This document shows positions 27,383 to 36,586 of a DNA stretch of 64,000 bases, piece after piece. Origin of the DNA: Devosia sp. 66-14 (lineage in GTDB: Bacteria > Pseudomonadota > Alphaproteobacteria > Rhizobiales > Devosiaceae). The position numbers were made by a program, and so were the translations under genes. The stretch covers positions 1,330,617-1,394,616 of the forward strand of contig MKVB01000001.1 of assembly GCA_001899085.1 (NCBI GenBank), in the 5' to 3' direction. Each line of letters begins with the position of its first letter. Within the stretch, counting starts at the first letter, position 1. The notes beneath the pieces were generated by a model. The model did no database searches and had not been told where the DNA came from. It saw nothing but the letters and a program-made list of their open reading frames with translations.

Positions 27383-28474
27383 TCAGAGGGAAGCTGAGAC
27401 GCCTTCCTTGGTGTTGGCGTAGAAATCGTAGAGCTTCATGATCTCGAGCGAGGTCGCGAGCGTGCCCTTGCTGATGGGCTTGCCCTCGAGCACGGCCTCG
27501 CAGAAATGCAGCACCTCGGGGACGTAGCCGAGCGTGAACATGTTGTTGTTGTAGAGCTGGCCGAGCGAGAATTCCGGTTCGTAGATCAGCGCCGCGTTGT
27601 CGTCGGGCTGGATCCAGCTGGCGGCCCGGCCATAGCTGGGCAGCTTCGCCTTGCGGTAGTGGATCAGCTTGACGCTGTTCTCGACCACCGCGTTGGCGCC
27701 CTCGCCGATCGCCTCGACGCGCTCCAGCGGGCTCGACCCCGAGGCGCCGGCGGCGAGATGCAGCGTGCCGATGGCGCCCGATTTGAAGCGCAGCATCGCA
27801 ACGGTGGCGCCATTGACCGGCTCCCACTCGAAACTCGCCCGTTCGATCTCTCCGCCGAGATACGAGAGGATCGCGCCGGGATGATAGATGTGGTCGACAA
27901 AGCTCTTCATGGCATTGAGGCTCAGCCGGTCGGCGGCCGGCGGCAGGCTCTGCGGATAGCGCACCACCAGCGAGGAGAGGCGTCCGAATTCCGGCGCGCT
28001 GATGATGTCCTTGAGCTTTTCGATCGCCGGAAAGAAGGTCTTCTTGAGCCCGGTCATGATGGTCCTGCCGGTGCGCTGGCTGGCCGCCATCAGCTCTTCG
28101 ATCTCGGCCCGGCTGGCGGCGGTAGGCTTTTCCATCCACACGTCGGCGCCCGCCTCGACTGCATCGATCGCCAGTTGCGTTGCCTGGACCCGGCCCTCGG
28201 GAGTGTAGGTGGTGACGATGAACACCACTTCGGGCTTCTCCGCCGCGAGCATCGCCTTGTGGTCGGTATAGGTGCGCTCGGCGCCGAACACCTCGGCGAA
28301 GCCGTCGGCCCGCTCCTTGCTCAGATCGCAGATGGCGACGAGGTCGACCGGGGCATAGCGGAAGGTCGGGTAGACGTTGCGGTAGGCATGGCCGCCTGCC
28401 CCGATGAAGCAGGCCTTCAGCCGCCGCTGGTATTCGAAGTTATAGCGGATCTCCCGCTGGACGTGATGCGGCAT
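27383..28474 (-). CDS. Gfo/Idh/MocA family oxidoreductase
   Basis: A 363-residue NAD(P)-dependent sugar oxidoreductase. The Rossmann motif appears as FIGAGGHAYRN (about residues 23-33) and the family motif as VWMEKPTAAS (EKP). The C-terminal alpha/beta domain carries the substrate site. The start is 3 bp after the permease stop, so it is part of the importer operon and probably acts on the imported sugar or cyclitol. An N-terminal extension of about 20 residues precedes the Rossmann fold. Confidence 0.93.
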   Translation of the reverse strand: MPHHVQREIRYNFEYQRRLKACFIGAGGHAYRNVYPTFRYAPVDLVAICDLSKERADGFAEVFGAERTYTDHKAMLAAEKPEVVFIVTTYTPEGRVQATQLAIDAVEAGADVWMEKPTAASRAEIEELMAASQRTGRTIMTGLKKTFFPAIEKLKDIISAPEFGRLSSLVVRYPQSLPPAADRLSLNAMKSFVDHIYHPGAILSYLGGEIERASFEWEPVNGATVAMLRFKSGAIGTLHLAAGASGSSPLERVEAIGEGANAVVENSVKLIHYRKAKLPSYGRAASWIQPDDNAALIYEPEFSLGQLYNNNMFTLGYVPEVLHFCEAVLEGKPISKGTLATSLEIMKLYDFYANTKEGVSASL

Positions 28475-28477
28475 GGG

Positions 28478-29308
28478 TCAGCCTTTCAATGCGCCTTGGG
28501 TGAGGCCTTCGGTGAAGCGCCTCTGGGTGAGGATGTAGAGGATGATCACCGGCAGGAAGGTGATGACGGTGCCCGAGAACACCAGCCGGAAATCGGTGTT
28601 GTAGGTCGAGGCAAAGCGGACGAGGCCGAGCGGCAGCGTCTGGTTGCCCGGGCTGATCAGCATCACCAGCGGCAGGAAGAAATCGTTCCAGGTGGAGAGC
28701 GCCGAGATGATCAGCAGCGCCGAAATTGCCGGTTGCGACAGCGGCAGGAACACCCGCGTCAGGATCTGGAAATGGTTGGCGCCGTCGATCTTGGCCGCCT
28801 CGGTGAGCTCGTTCGGCACGCCCATGAAGAAGCTGCGCATCAGGAACAGCCCGAACGGGATGCCGTTCGAGACTTGCGCCAGCGTCACCCCCCAGAGGCT
28901 GTTGATCATCCCGAGGTTGGAGAGCAACTGGTAGAGCGGAATGATCACCGCCTGCACCGGAATGGTGAGCCCGAAGATGAAGGCGTAGAACACCCACTCG
29001 CGGCCGGGAAACCTGATCTTGGCCAGCGCATAGCCGGCCGGCGCGCAGACCAGCAGCGTCAGCGTGACGACACCCAGCACGTTGATGAGGCTGTTGCCGA
29101 TCAGGCTGCCGAAATTGCCGATGTTCCAGGCATCGATATAGTTCTGCCACATCAGCTGCGCCGGGAACGAGAACGGGTCGCCCCGGCCGATCTCGCGTTC
29201 GGTCTTGAGGCTGGAAACGATCAGCCACAGGAATGGTCCGACGATGACGACCAGCACCGGCAGCAGCATCAGCACGGCGGGCAGTTCGGAAGGTTTGCGT
29301 CTGCTCAT
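28478..29308 (-). CDS. Carbohydrate ABC transporter permease, MalG type
   Basis: A 276-residue membrane protein with six helices and the EAA loop TEAAKIDGANHFQILTRV. Its ATG overlaps the stop of the upstream permease (ATGA). It is the second CUT1 permease of the importer. As with the first importer in the window, there is no ATPase gene in the operon. Confidence 0.94.
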   Translation of the reverse strand: MSRRKPSELPAVLMLLPVLVVIVGPFLWLIVSSLKTEREIGRGDPFSFPAQLMWQNYIDAWNIGNFGSLIGNSLINVLGVVTLTLLVCAPAGYALAKIRFPGREWVFYAFIFGLTIPVQAVIIPLYQLLSNLGMINSLWGVTLAQVSNGIPFGLFLMRSFFMGVPNELTEAAKIDGANHFQILTRVFLPLSQPAISALLIISALSTWNDFFLPLVMLISPGNQTLPLGLVRFASTYNTDFRLVFSGTVITFLPVIILYILTQRRFTEGLTQGALKG

Positions 29309-30246
29309 GCTGCCTGCCTCGCGCGCCAGCGGTTGAAAGCCACGGTGATGACGATGGCGAGCAGGCTCATCAGGATGCACAGCACCGCGGCGAGGCCGTG
29401 GTCCTGCGCCTGGAAGGCCAGCCGGTAGATGTAGGTGGTGATGATCTCGGAGGCGTAGAACGGCCCGCCATTGGTCATCACGAACACCGTGGCGAAGCCC
29501 TTGAGGCCGTTGATCATGGCGAGCGAGATGACGAAGGTCATCACGTCGCGCAGCCCGGGCAAGGTGACGTTGCAGAGTTTCTGCCAGCTGTTGGCGCCGT
29601 CGATCTCGGCGGCCTCGTAGAGGCTCTGGTCGATATTCTGCAGGCCCGCGATGAACAGCAGCATGTAGAGCCCGAAGCCCTGCCACGAGCTCGCGACGTT
29701 GACCGAGAACAGCACCAGCAGCGGATCGCTGAGCCAGCCCTGGTTCCAGCTGCCGAGCCCGATCTGGGTGAGCGCCGTGCTGATCAGCCCGTAGAACGGA
29801 TCGTAGATATTGGCCCAGATCACCCCGACCACCGCCAGCGATACGAGGTGCGGCAGGAAGAACGCGGTGCGGAAGAACACCCGGGTGCGGCTCAGCCGGC
29901 TGACCGCCAGCGCCAGCACCAGGCCGAGCCCGCCGGCCAGCACGACGTGGTAGCCGAGCCACAGGAAGGTGCGGCCCAGACTCTGCCAGACGATCGGGTC
30001 GTCGCCCGCCCGCAGGTAGTTGTCGAGCCCGACGAAGCTGGCCTCGGTGTTGAAGCCGCCCGAATTGGTGAAGCTGATCCACACCGTGAACAGGATCGGC
30101 GTCAGGCTGAACAGCCCATAGAGCGCGATGGCCGGCAGCATCAGCACGAAGGCCGCCCCGAAGCCATCGCGCGAGCCGTCGCGGCGTCGGGCCGAGGCAG
30201 GCGCGCGGAGGTCCGCGCCATCGGCGGTGGTGGTCAGTCTGGTCAT
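29305..30246 (-). CDS. Carbohydrate ABC transporter permease, MalF/UgpA type
   Basis: A 313-residue membrane protein with a hydrophilic N-terminus of about 30 residues, six helices and the EAA loop YEAAEIDGANSWQKLCNV. It forms the channel with the 28478 gene. It is separated from the binding-protein gene by 159 bp that contain an inverted repeat, which may lower downstream expression. Confidence 0.94.
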   Translation of the reverse strand: MTRLTTTADGADLRAPASARRRDGSRDGFGAAFVLMLPAIALYGLFSLTPILFTVWISFTNSGGFNTEASFVGLDNYLRAGDDPIVWQSLGRTFLWLGYHVVLAGGLGLVLALAVSRLSRTRVFFRTAFFLPHLVSLAVVGVIWANIYDPFYGLISTALTQIGLGSWNQGWLSDPLLVLFSVNVASSWQGFGLYMLLFIAGLQNIDQSLYEAAEIDGANSWQKLCNVTLPGLRDVMTFVISLAMINGLKGFATVFVMTNGGPFYASEIITTYIYRLAFQAQDHGLAAVLCILMSLLAIVITVAFNRWRARQAA

Positions 30247-30267
30247 CTACGGTTCCCGTTGAGACAG

Positions 30268-30389
30268 ACGGCCCCCTCCCGGCCTCCCCCATGAAGGGGG
30301 AGGTGAAGAGTCGAGCGCTTGGCGAGATGGTGCCGATCGCACCGGCGGGGCACCTCCCCCTTCAAGGGGGAGGATGGGAGGGGGTCGTC
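30268..30389. repeat. Inverted repeat, two ~38-bp arms, inside an operon
   Basis: The arms at about 30268-30305 and 30351-30389 are inverted copies with the core CACCTCCCCCTTCAAGGGGG and outer GACGGCCCCCTCC. It lies between the binding-protein and permease genes of one operon, so its hairpins may tune mRNA stability. It shares the CCTCCCCC core with the repeats at 12179 and 21590. Confidence 0.8.
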
Positions 30390-30405
30390 CGCTTCAGTCA
30401 GCACC

Positions 30406-31668
30406 TCATGGCGCCGGCATCTTGGCCTGCAGTTGCGCCATGCCGTCGGCTGCCGAGACCTGGCCGCCGATCAGCCCCTGGATCACCTGGAAATAGGTGT
30501 CGGTGGCCGAGCCCGGGACGTAGACTGAAGGGTTGTACCCTACCCCCTTGGCGGCGGCGGCGAACACATCGACCATCACCGGCACCACCGGCTTGATGTC
30601 GGGCATTTCGCGCGGCGAGATCTGGTTGCCGGTCGGGTGCTCGGCGCGGTAGCGCATCACTTCATCGGAGAGGATGAAGTCGATCCACTTGGCCGCCAGC
30701 TCGGGTTGCTTGGAACTGGTCGGGATCATCCAGCTCCAGCCGATACCGCCGGTCGGCTTGCTCTCGCCCTCGATGTCCGAGGGGATGGTGGCAAAGCCCA
30801 TATTGTCGAGCGGGTACTCCCCTGCCCGCGCATTGCCGATGAACCACGGCCCGCCGAAGAAGATCGCGGCGCGCTCGTTGATCCACATGCGCATCGCGCC
30901 TTCCTGGTCGAGCCCCGCCATCTGCGGGCTGATGAAGCCTTTCCTGGCGAAATCCACCACACGCTCGGCGCCGAGCAGCGGCTCCGGATCGGTCCAGGCC
31001 TTCTTGCCCGACACCACCTCGCCCATGACGGTCGAGCCGGCGGCAGCCTGCAGGAAATTGCCCATCAGGTGGCCGCCATTGGCGCCGTTGCGCGGCCCGA
31101 CGGCGAGCGGTTCGAGGCCGGCATCCTTGATCTTTTGCAGCAGCGCTTCGAAATCGGCCCAGCTGCCGCCGATGCTCCAGCCGTGCTCGGCGAACATGTC
31201 CTTGTGGTACCAGAGCCCGATCGCGTCGATGCCGTCAGGCACCTCGTAGATCTCGCCGCCGAACTGGCTGGAGAGGATGTCGTAGAGCCAGGGGAAGATC
31301 TTGTCCTTCCAGCCCATGTCCGAGTAGTGCGCGGTCAGCGGCTGGATCAGCTTGGCGTTGACCACCGTGCTGACCCGGCCAATGCCCGAATTGGTCAGCA
31401 GCACGTCGGGGCCGGCATTGGACTGGATCGCTGCCTGCACGGCGCCGTTCGAGATGGTGCCGGTGGGCGGCATGTACTCGACAGTGACGCCGGGATTGGC
31501 CGCCTCGAAATCGGCCTTCAGCTTGTTCCACAGTTCCGCCACCAGCGGCTGCGCCAGCTGGTCGGTGGCCCATACGGTCAGGGTCTGGGCCTGGGCCAGG
31601 CCGGGTACGGCGAGCAGTCCGGCAGCGCCAAGCGCTGCGGCCGAAGCCATCAGGGTTCGTCTCAACAT
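30406..31668 (-). CDS. Extracellular sugar-binding protein of an ABC importer
   Basis: A 420-residue family-1 binding protein with a signal peptide that includes RR at residues 3-4 and ends near AQA (about residue 27). The mature part opens LTVWATDQLAQPLVAELWNKL. AGGAGG stands before the ATG. It feeds the two permeases downstream. The substrate is not evident; the linked oxidoreductase and cupin suggest a sugar or cyclitol. Confidence 0.93.
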   Translation of the reverse strand: MLRRTLMASAAALGAAGLLAVPGLAQAQTLTVWATDQLAQPLVAELWNKLKADFEAANPGVTVEYMPPTGTISNGAVQAAIQSNAGPDVLLTNSGIGRVSTVVNAKLIQPLTAHYSDMGWKDKIFPWLYDILSSQFGGEIYEVPDGIDAIGLWYHKDMFAEHGWSIGGSWADFEALLQKIKDAGLEPLAVGPRNGANGGHLMGNFLQAAAGSTVMGEVVSGKKAWTDPEPLLGAERVVDFARKGFISPQMAGLDQEGAMRMWINERAAIFFGGPWFIGNARAGEYPLDNMGFATIPSDIEGESKPTGGIGWSWMIPTSSKQPELAAKWIDFILSDEVMRYRAEHPTGNQISPREMPDIKPVVPVMVDVFAAAAKGVGYNPSVYVPGSATDTYFQVIQGLIGGQVSAADGMAQLQAKMPAP

Positions 31669-31734
31669 GGTTGGTCCTCCTCGTGTTGTCGCGCCGGTTG
31701 ACCGGCGTCGTCGTCTGTGTCGGGCGGTACTGCC

Positions 31735-32403
31735 CTAGCGCCGAGCCGGCTTCACCTCCTCGAAGCGGGCCAGCACGGTGCGCTGCACGTCGGAAATGTG
31801 GGCGTGCATCAGCGCCACGGCGGTCTTGATGTCGCGGCGGCGGAAGGCGGCCAGGATGTCGTCGCGCTCGCGCGCCGCGTCCTCGGCGAAGGTGTGGCTC
31901 TCGTTGGCGATGGTGCGGCCGATCTGGATCTGCAGCGCCAGCCGGCTCAGCGTCTCGATCAGCGCCGCGTTGCCGGAGAGCTCGGCGATGGTCTCGTGGA
32001 ACTCGCGGTCGGCCTGACCGTAGGCGACCATGTCGTCTGCCTTCAGCGCGGCCACCGCCTCATCGAGAATGCGCTCGAAATTGGCGATATGCCGGTCGCT
32101 CATCTGCGGCACCGCCAGCTCGACCGCGAAGCACTCGAGGGTCTTCCTCAGCTCGTAGAGATCCTCGGTTTCCTTCTTCGAAAAGCTCCTGACGAAGAAA
32201 CCGCGATACGGCTTGATCTCGATCAGCCCTTCCTTGCTGAGCGTCCCCAGCGCCTCGCGGAACGGGGTGCGGCTGACCTGCAGCTTCTCGGTCAGCGCCT
32301 TCTCATCCAGCGGCGTGCCCGACGGCAGCTCGCCCGAGACGATCATCCTGACGATCTCCTCGTAGATGCGTTCGCGCAGCGTCAGGTGGCGGGGGGCGTT
32401 CAT
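31735..32403 (-). CDS. GntR family (FCD-type) transcriptional regulator
   Basis: A 222-residue regulator with an N-terminal winged helix (LDEKALTEKLQVSRTPFREAL) and a C-terminal FCD domain with acid and histidine residues for a metal site. ATG 32403 is chosen since GGAG stands 7 bp before it; an ATG at 32436 has no such site and would place the start inside the putative operator. It heads the importer operon and is divergent from the Tm-1-like gene, so it probably controls both arms through the 150-bp region between. Confidence 0.92.
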   Translation of the reverse strand: MNAPRHLTLRERIYEEIVRMIVSGELPSGTPLDEKALTEKLQVSRTPFREALGTLSKEGLIEIKPYRGFFVRSFSKKETEDLYELRKTLECFAVELAVPQMSDRHIANFERILDEAVAALKADDMVAYGQADREFHETIAELSGNAALIETLSRLALQIQIGRTIANESHTFAEDAARERDDILAAFRRRDIKTAVALMHAHISDVQRTVLARFEEVKPARR

Positions 32404-32438
32404 TCGGGCTCCATCGGCCTTTCGTTCGATGGCCATAT

Positions 32439-32497
32439 GTATGCAATTCTCGAAAGAATATACAATATGGAAAATGCACGTTATGCCTATTGCATAC
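32439..32497. promoter_or_regulatory. Candidate operator region of the GntR divergon
   Basis: GTATGCAAT at 32439-32447 and ATTGCATAC at 32489-32497 are exact inverted copies with centres 50 bp apart. ATTCT-N4-AGAAT at 32446-32459 is a second dyad. The stretch is markedly AT-rich against its surroundings, as expected for divergent promoters. Confidence 0.6.
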
Positions 32498-32553
32498 GAT
32501 GCTGGCGCCAAAGCCGCCGGAAACGCCCGCAAATGCTGGGAAAGGGAGGAAAA

Positions 32554-33765
32554 ATGGCCAAGGTCTATGTGGTTGGAACCATGGACACCAAGGGGGCGGA
32601 GCTGCGCTACGCAGTCGAACGCGTCCACGCCGCCGGAGCCGAGTCTGTACTGGTCGATGTCGGCACGCAGGGCTCCGGCGCGGCCGGCGACAACGGCGCC
32701 GGGGTGAGCGCCGCGCAGGTCGCCTCGCACCATCCGGGCGGTACCCACGCAGTGCTAGGCCTCACCGATCGCGGCGCCGCGGTCTCCGCCATGGCCACGG
32801 CGCTGACCCGTTACCTCGCGACACGCACCGATATCGGCGCCGTGCTCGGGCTGGGCGGCACCGGCAATACCGCGCTCGTCACCGAGGCGATGCGCTCGTT
32901 GCCGATCGGGCTGCCGCGGCTGATGGTCTCGACCGTCGCCTCAGGCAACATCGCGCCCTATGTCGGCCCCAACGATCTCACCATGATGTACTCGGTGGTC
33001 GACGTCGCCGGGCTCAACGCCATCTCGCGCCGGGTTATCGGCAATGCCGCTCATGCCGCCGCCGGCATGGCGCTGAACACCCCGCCGGTCTCCGGCACCG
33101 ACAAGCCCGGCCTCGGGGTGACCATGTTCGGCGTCACCACCCAATGCGTCACCATGCTGCGCGAGGCGATGGAGCCGACGCACGAGGTCTACACCTTCCA
33201 CGCCACCGGCACCGGCGGCCAATCGATGGAAAAGCTCGCCGATTCCGGTCTTGTCGCCGGCCTGATCGACGTCACCACCACCGAAGTGCCGGATCTGCTG
33301 GTCGGCGGCGTGTTCCCCGCCACTGAGGACCGCTTCGGCGCGGTGATCCGCACCGGCCTGCCCTATGTCGGCTCGGTCGGCGCCGTCGACATGGTCAACT
33401 TCGGCGCCCGCGACACCGTCCCGCCTGAGTTCAAGGATCGCAAGCTCCATGTTCACAACGCGCAGGTGACATTGATGCGCACCACCCCGGACGAGAACCG
33501 CCGCACCGCCGAGTTCATCGTCAGCCGGCTCAACCGCATGCCGGGGCCGGTGCGCTTCCTGCTGCCGCTGCGGGGCGTCTCGGCCATCGATGCGCCCGGC
33601 CAGCCGTTTCACGACCCGGCGGCCGACCAGGTGCTGTTCGACACCATCCGCTCCGGCTGGCAGGCGGCGCTCAACCGGCAGCTGGTGGAGCTCGACCTTC
33701 ACATCAACGATCCAGCCTTCGCTGCGGCGCTGGCGACGAATTTCTCCGAACTCCGTTCCTCCTGA
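32554..33765 (+). CDS. Tm-1-like ATP-binding domain protein (UPF0261)
   Basis: A 403-residue protein that matches the UPF0261/Tm-1 N-terminal domain family. It opens [17 protein letters not shown] and carries [24 protein letters not shown] and [13 protein letters not shown], segments typical of the family. In the tomato resistance protein Tm-1 this domain is fused to a TIM-barrel domain; here the second domain is the next gene. The bacterial function is unknown. GGGAGGAAAA precedes the ATG. It is divergent from the GntR gene. Confidence 0.9.
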   Translation: MAKVYVVGTMDTKGAELRYAVERVHAAGAESVLVDVGTQGSGAAGDNGAGVSAAQVASHHPGGTHAVLGLTDRGAAVSAMATALTRYLATRTDIGAVLGLGGTGNTALVTEAMRSLPIGLPRLMVSTVASGNIAPYVGPNDLTMMYSVVDVAGLNAISRRVIGNAAHAAAGMALNTPPVSGTDKPGLGVTMFGVTTQCVTMLREAMEPTHEVYTFHATGTGGQSMEKLADSGLVAGLIDVTTTEVPDLLVGGVFPATEDRFGAVIRTGLPYVGSVGAVDMVNFGARDTVPPEFKDRKLHVHNAQVTLMRTTPDENRRTAEFIVSRLNRMPGPVRFLLPLRGVSAIDAPGQPFHDPAADQVLFDTIRSGWQAALNRQLVELDLHINDPAFAAALATNFSELRSS

Positions 33766-33776
33766 GGCTTCCCAAC

Positions 33777-34622
33777 ATGACCAGACTTTCCCGCCAGGAC
33801 ATCCTGCGCAACCTGCACGGCAAGATCGCCGCCGGCCGCCCCATCATCGGCGGCGGCGCCGGCACCGGCCTCAGCGCCAAGGCCGAAGAGGCCGGCGGCA
33901 TCGACCTGATCGTGATCTACAATTCCGGGCGCTACCGTATGGCCGGCCGCGGCTCGCTGGCCGGGCTGATGGCTTATGGCAACGCCAACGACATCGTCGT
34001 CGAAATGGCGCACGAGGTGCTCCCGGTGGTCCGCGACACCCCGGTCCTCGCCGGCGTCAACGGCACCGACCCGTTCCTGATCCCCGACAAATTCCTCAGC
34101 GAGCTGAAGGCTCTGGGCTTTGCCGGCATCCAGAACTTCCCGACCGTCGGGCTGATCGACGGCGTCTTCCGCGCCAATCTCGAGGAGACCGGCATGAGCT
34201 ACGCTCTGGAGGTCGAGCTGATCGCCCGAGCCGCCGCCATGGACATGCTCACCACGCCCTATGTGTTCTCCAGTGAGGATGCGGTGGCGATGGCGAAGGC
34301 GGGCGCCGACATCCTCGTCTGCCATCTCGGCCTCACCACCGGCGGCTCCATCGGCGCCGAAACCGCGCTTGGTCTCGATGATTGCGTCGACCGGATCGAC
34401 GCCTGGTCGGCCGCCGCCCGGGCGGCCCGCGACGACATCATCATCCTCTGTCACGGCGGTCCCATCGCCATGCCTGATGACGCCAGGCACGTGCTGGCCC
34501 GTACCAGGGTTTGCCACGGCTTCTACGGCGCCAGCTCGATGGAACGCCTGCCCACCGAGCGCTCGATCGCCGAGCAGGTGTCGATGTTCACCGCCATCGA
34601 CCTGAGCGCGGCGAGACCCTAG
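33777..34622 (+). CDS. Phosphoenolpyruvate hydrolase family TIM-barrel protein
   Basis: A 281-residue TIM-barrel protein of the family labelled PEP hydrolase or TIM-barrel signal transduction. The segments [32 protein letters not shown] and GVNGTDPF are characteristic. It starts 11 bp after the Tm-1-like gene and corresponds to the C-terminal half of the plant Tm-1 fusion. The real reaction is not established; the name comes from the phosphoenolpyruvate mutase-like fold. Confidence 0.9.
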   Translation: MTRLSRQDILRNLHGKIAAGRPIIGGGAGTGLSAKAEEAGGIDLIVIYNSGRYRMAGRGSLAGLMAYGNANDIVVEMAHEVLPVVRDTPVLAGVNGTDPFLIPDKFLSELKALGFAGIQNFPTVGLIDGVFRANLEETGMSYALEVELIARAAAMDMLTTPYVFSSEDAVAMAKAGADILVCHLGLTTGGSIGAETALGLDDCVDRIDAWSAAARAARDDIIILCHGGPIAMPDDARHVLARTRVCHGFYGASSMERLPTERSIAEQVSMFTAIDLSAARP

Positions 34623-34718
34623 CCGCGCGCGGTGGAGGATCGGGCTCTGCAAATGTGAACACGCCGTGGCCCGCAGCGGGTTTCGGCGTTATCATCGGGT
34701 CCGGCGATGGAGGTCTTG

Positions 34719-35144
34719 ATGCTCAAAACCTATCCCGTTACCCGCACCGAGGCCGAGTGGCGGCGGCTGTTGACGCCCGAGCAGTTCCATCTGCTGCGCG
34801 AGCAGGGAGCCGAACGGCCGGGCACATCCGCCCTGGTCGGCGAGAAGCGCTCCGGGGTATTTGCCTGCATCGGCTGCGACAGCCCGCTGTTCGAGAGCCG
34901 GATGAAGTTCGACAGCGGCACCGGCTGGCCCAGCTTCACCGCGCCTTTGCCCGGCGCCCTCGAAACCGTTGCCGACGACAGCTATCTGGGCGGCCATCAC
35001 ACCGGCTACGGCGTGGTCCGCACCGAGGTGATCTGCGCCACCTGCGGCAGCCATGTCGGCCACCTATTCCAGGACGGCCCGCCGCCCGCCGGCCTGCGCT
35101 ACTGCGCCAATGGCGTCGGGCTGCGCTTCACCCCCGCGACATAG
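34719..35144 (+). CDS. msrB: Peptide-methionine (R)-S-oxide reductase MsrB
   Basis: A 141-residue repair enzyme that reduces methionine-R-sulfoxide. Structural zinc is held by C50, C53, C107 and C110 (two CxxC); the catalytic cysteine is C129 in RYCANG. The FDSGTGWPSF and GGHHTGYGVVRTEV motifs are intact. ATG 34719 has GGAGG 5 bp before it, so it is preferred over ATG 34707. No signal peptide is present, so it is cytosolic. Confidence 0.95.
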   Translation: MLKTYPVTRTEAEWRRLLTPEQFHLLREQGAERPGTSALVGEKRSGVFACIGCDSPLFESRMKFDSGTGWPSFTAPLPGALETVADDSYLGGHHTGYGVVRTEVICATCGSHVGHLFQDGPPPAGLRYCANGVGLRFTPAT

Positions 35145-35277
35145 AGCGGCGGAACCGGCCTCGCGCCGCCGCGCCCGCGCTTGGCGCAATGTGACTTTGT
35201 CCCGACACGATCGGTAAATAGTAATCGCAAGCATAGTCGGATTATGCTCATCGCATTTACAGAAGGGACGAACCATC

Positions 35278-35874
35278 ATGCATTTGAAACTGTTCTCTCT
35301 GCTTGCTTTGCTGCTGGCGACCCTGGCGGCGCCGGCGCTGGCCCATCCGCCGGCTGAACTGGCCGACTATGTCGGCGCCCGTGCCGGTCAGGCCGAAGGC
35401 GGGCTCAACGCCCTCGGCTACCGCAACATCAAGGGCAGCTACTGGCTCAACTCCGCCGAGGGCGTCTGCGTGCATATGCCGGTGTCGCAGGGCCGCTTCA
35501 AATCGGTCGATATCGTCAAGCCGGCGCTGTGCGGGGTGAAGCTCCACACCAGCCACGGTGCCGGGGGCGGTTGCCCCGCCGATGTCAGCCAGGCCGACCG
35601 CTATCTCTATCCCGATTGCGACAAGCCCGCCGCCAAGGCGCCGGCCGCATCTGCCGGCGGCAGCGATTTCAGCCAGGTCTCCGACGCCGCGGTGGCTGCC
35701 TGCATGAAGAGCGCCGACGCCTATCAGGGCGTCGCTGCGGGGACGAGTTCGGCCACCGCCGTGTCGAAGAGCGGCGGCAACTGGGTGATGACCATGTCCA
35801 GCGGCGGCACCTATGTTTCGACCTGCACCGTCAGCAATGCGGGCAAGGTCGTGAGCATGAGCCCGGGCGCCTGA
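35278..35874 (+). CDS. Secreted protein of unknown function
   Basis: A 198-residue protein with a clear signal peptide (residues 1-22, ending ALA). The mature N-terminal domain reads ADYVGARAGQAEGGLNALGY, a pattern resembling small periplasmic proteins of unknown function; five cysteines are present, in CVH, LCG, GGCP, PDCD and CMKS, plus one near the end. A low-complexity AKAPAAS linker separates it from a C-terminal domain. I do not recognise a function. A hairpin at 35952 follows. Confidence 0.8.
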   Translation: MHLKLFSLLALLLATLAAPALAHPPAELADYVGARAGQAEGGLNALGYRNIKGSYWLNSAEGVCVHMPVSQGRFKSVDIVKPALCGVKLHTSHGAGGGCPADVSQADRYLYPDCDKPAAKAPAASAGGSDFSQVSDAAVAACMKSADAYQGVAAGTSSATAVSKSGGNWVMTMSSGGTYVSTCTVSNAGKVVSMSPGA

Positions 35875-35951
35875 CGGCTCGGCGCCGGCGTCGAGGCCGG
35901 CGTGTCGTTCTGATCTGGAGGTAATCCGCCTCGCCGGCCCTTCGGGCTGGA

Positions 35952-35982
35952 GGGGTTACCGGCACACCGTGCCGGTAACCCC
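35952..35982. terminator. Perfect 14-bp hairpin between convergent genes
   Basis: GGGGTTACCGGCAC and GTGCCGGTAACCCC pair perfectly around ACC. It lies between convergent genes that end at 35874 and 36056. There is no T tract, so it may be a bidirectional, factor-assisted terminator. Confidence 0.55.
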
Positions 35983-36055
35983 CTGGCGAGGTCGGCGGGG
36001 TCACGCGTTGTGCATGGTGGGACGCGCGATTATCCCGCTGGTCGCGTCGACGCCA

Positions 36056-36466
36056 TCAGGCGCCGTCATTGGCCTCGCCGTCGCCGTCACCCTGGTCCTG
36101 GCCATGCCCGCCAGGGCCGTCGTCCTGGGTTTCGCCATCGCCATCACCCTGGTCGTCCGAGCGCGCTTCGCCGGTTTCGACCACCGCGCCGGTCTTGGCG
36201 TCGACCACATAGTTGGTCTCGGTGCCGTCGGTGCCCATCAACGTGACGGCATAGACGATGGCCGTGCCCTGCCCTTCGAGCGTCAATTCCACGACCTTGC
36301 CGGTGCCGAGCTTTTCAACGGCGGCAATGGCCTCGCTCGCCGTTACGGTCGCTCCCGCAACTGCCGATGTCTCGGCGGCCTGGTCGTTCTGTTCGGCATG
36401 TGCAGCACCGCCGACGAGCGAGGCGGCAATGAGGATTGCGGCCGCAAGGTTGGTTCCGAAAGTCAT
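36056..36466 (-). CDS. PepSY domain protein with acidic repeat tail
   Basis: A 136-residue exported protein: a signal peptide (about residues 1-24), a PepSY domain (about 38-98, with YVVDAKTGAVVETGE) and an Asp/Gly/Gln-rich tail in which DQGDGDGE occurs twice. PepSY proteins inhibit proteases or bind metals in the envelope, and small ones of this type commonly sit beside QseBC-like two-component genes. The acidic tail resembles a calcium- or metal-binding stretch. It is 120 bp downstream of the histidine kinase on the same strand. Confidence 0.87.
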   Translation of the reverse strand: MTFGTNLAAAILIAASLVGGAAHAEQNDQAAETSAVAGATVTASEAIAAVEKLGTGKVVELTLEGQGTAIVYAVTLMGTDGTETNYVVDAKTGAVVETGEARSDDQGDGDGETQDDGPGGHGQDQGDGDGEANDGA

Positions 36467-36586
36467 TTGCTACTCCTTGTTGGGCCAAGAGGCGCCCTTT
36501 GGCGGAGCGTTGATAGGTCCCGGCTTTGTCGGCGGCCTGTCTGAACCCTTACGGTTCTGTATGCTGGGATCGGACGCCGGTGGCGC

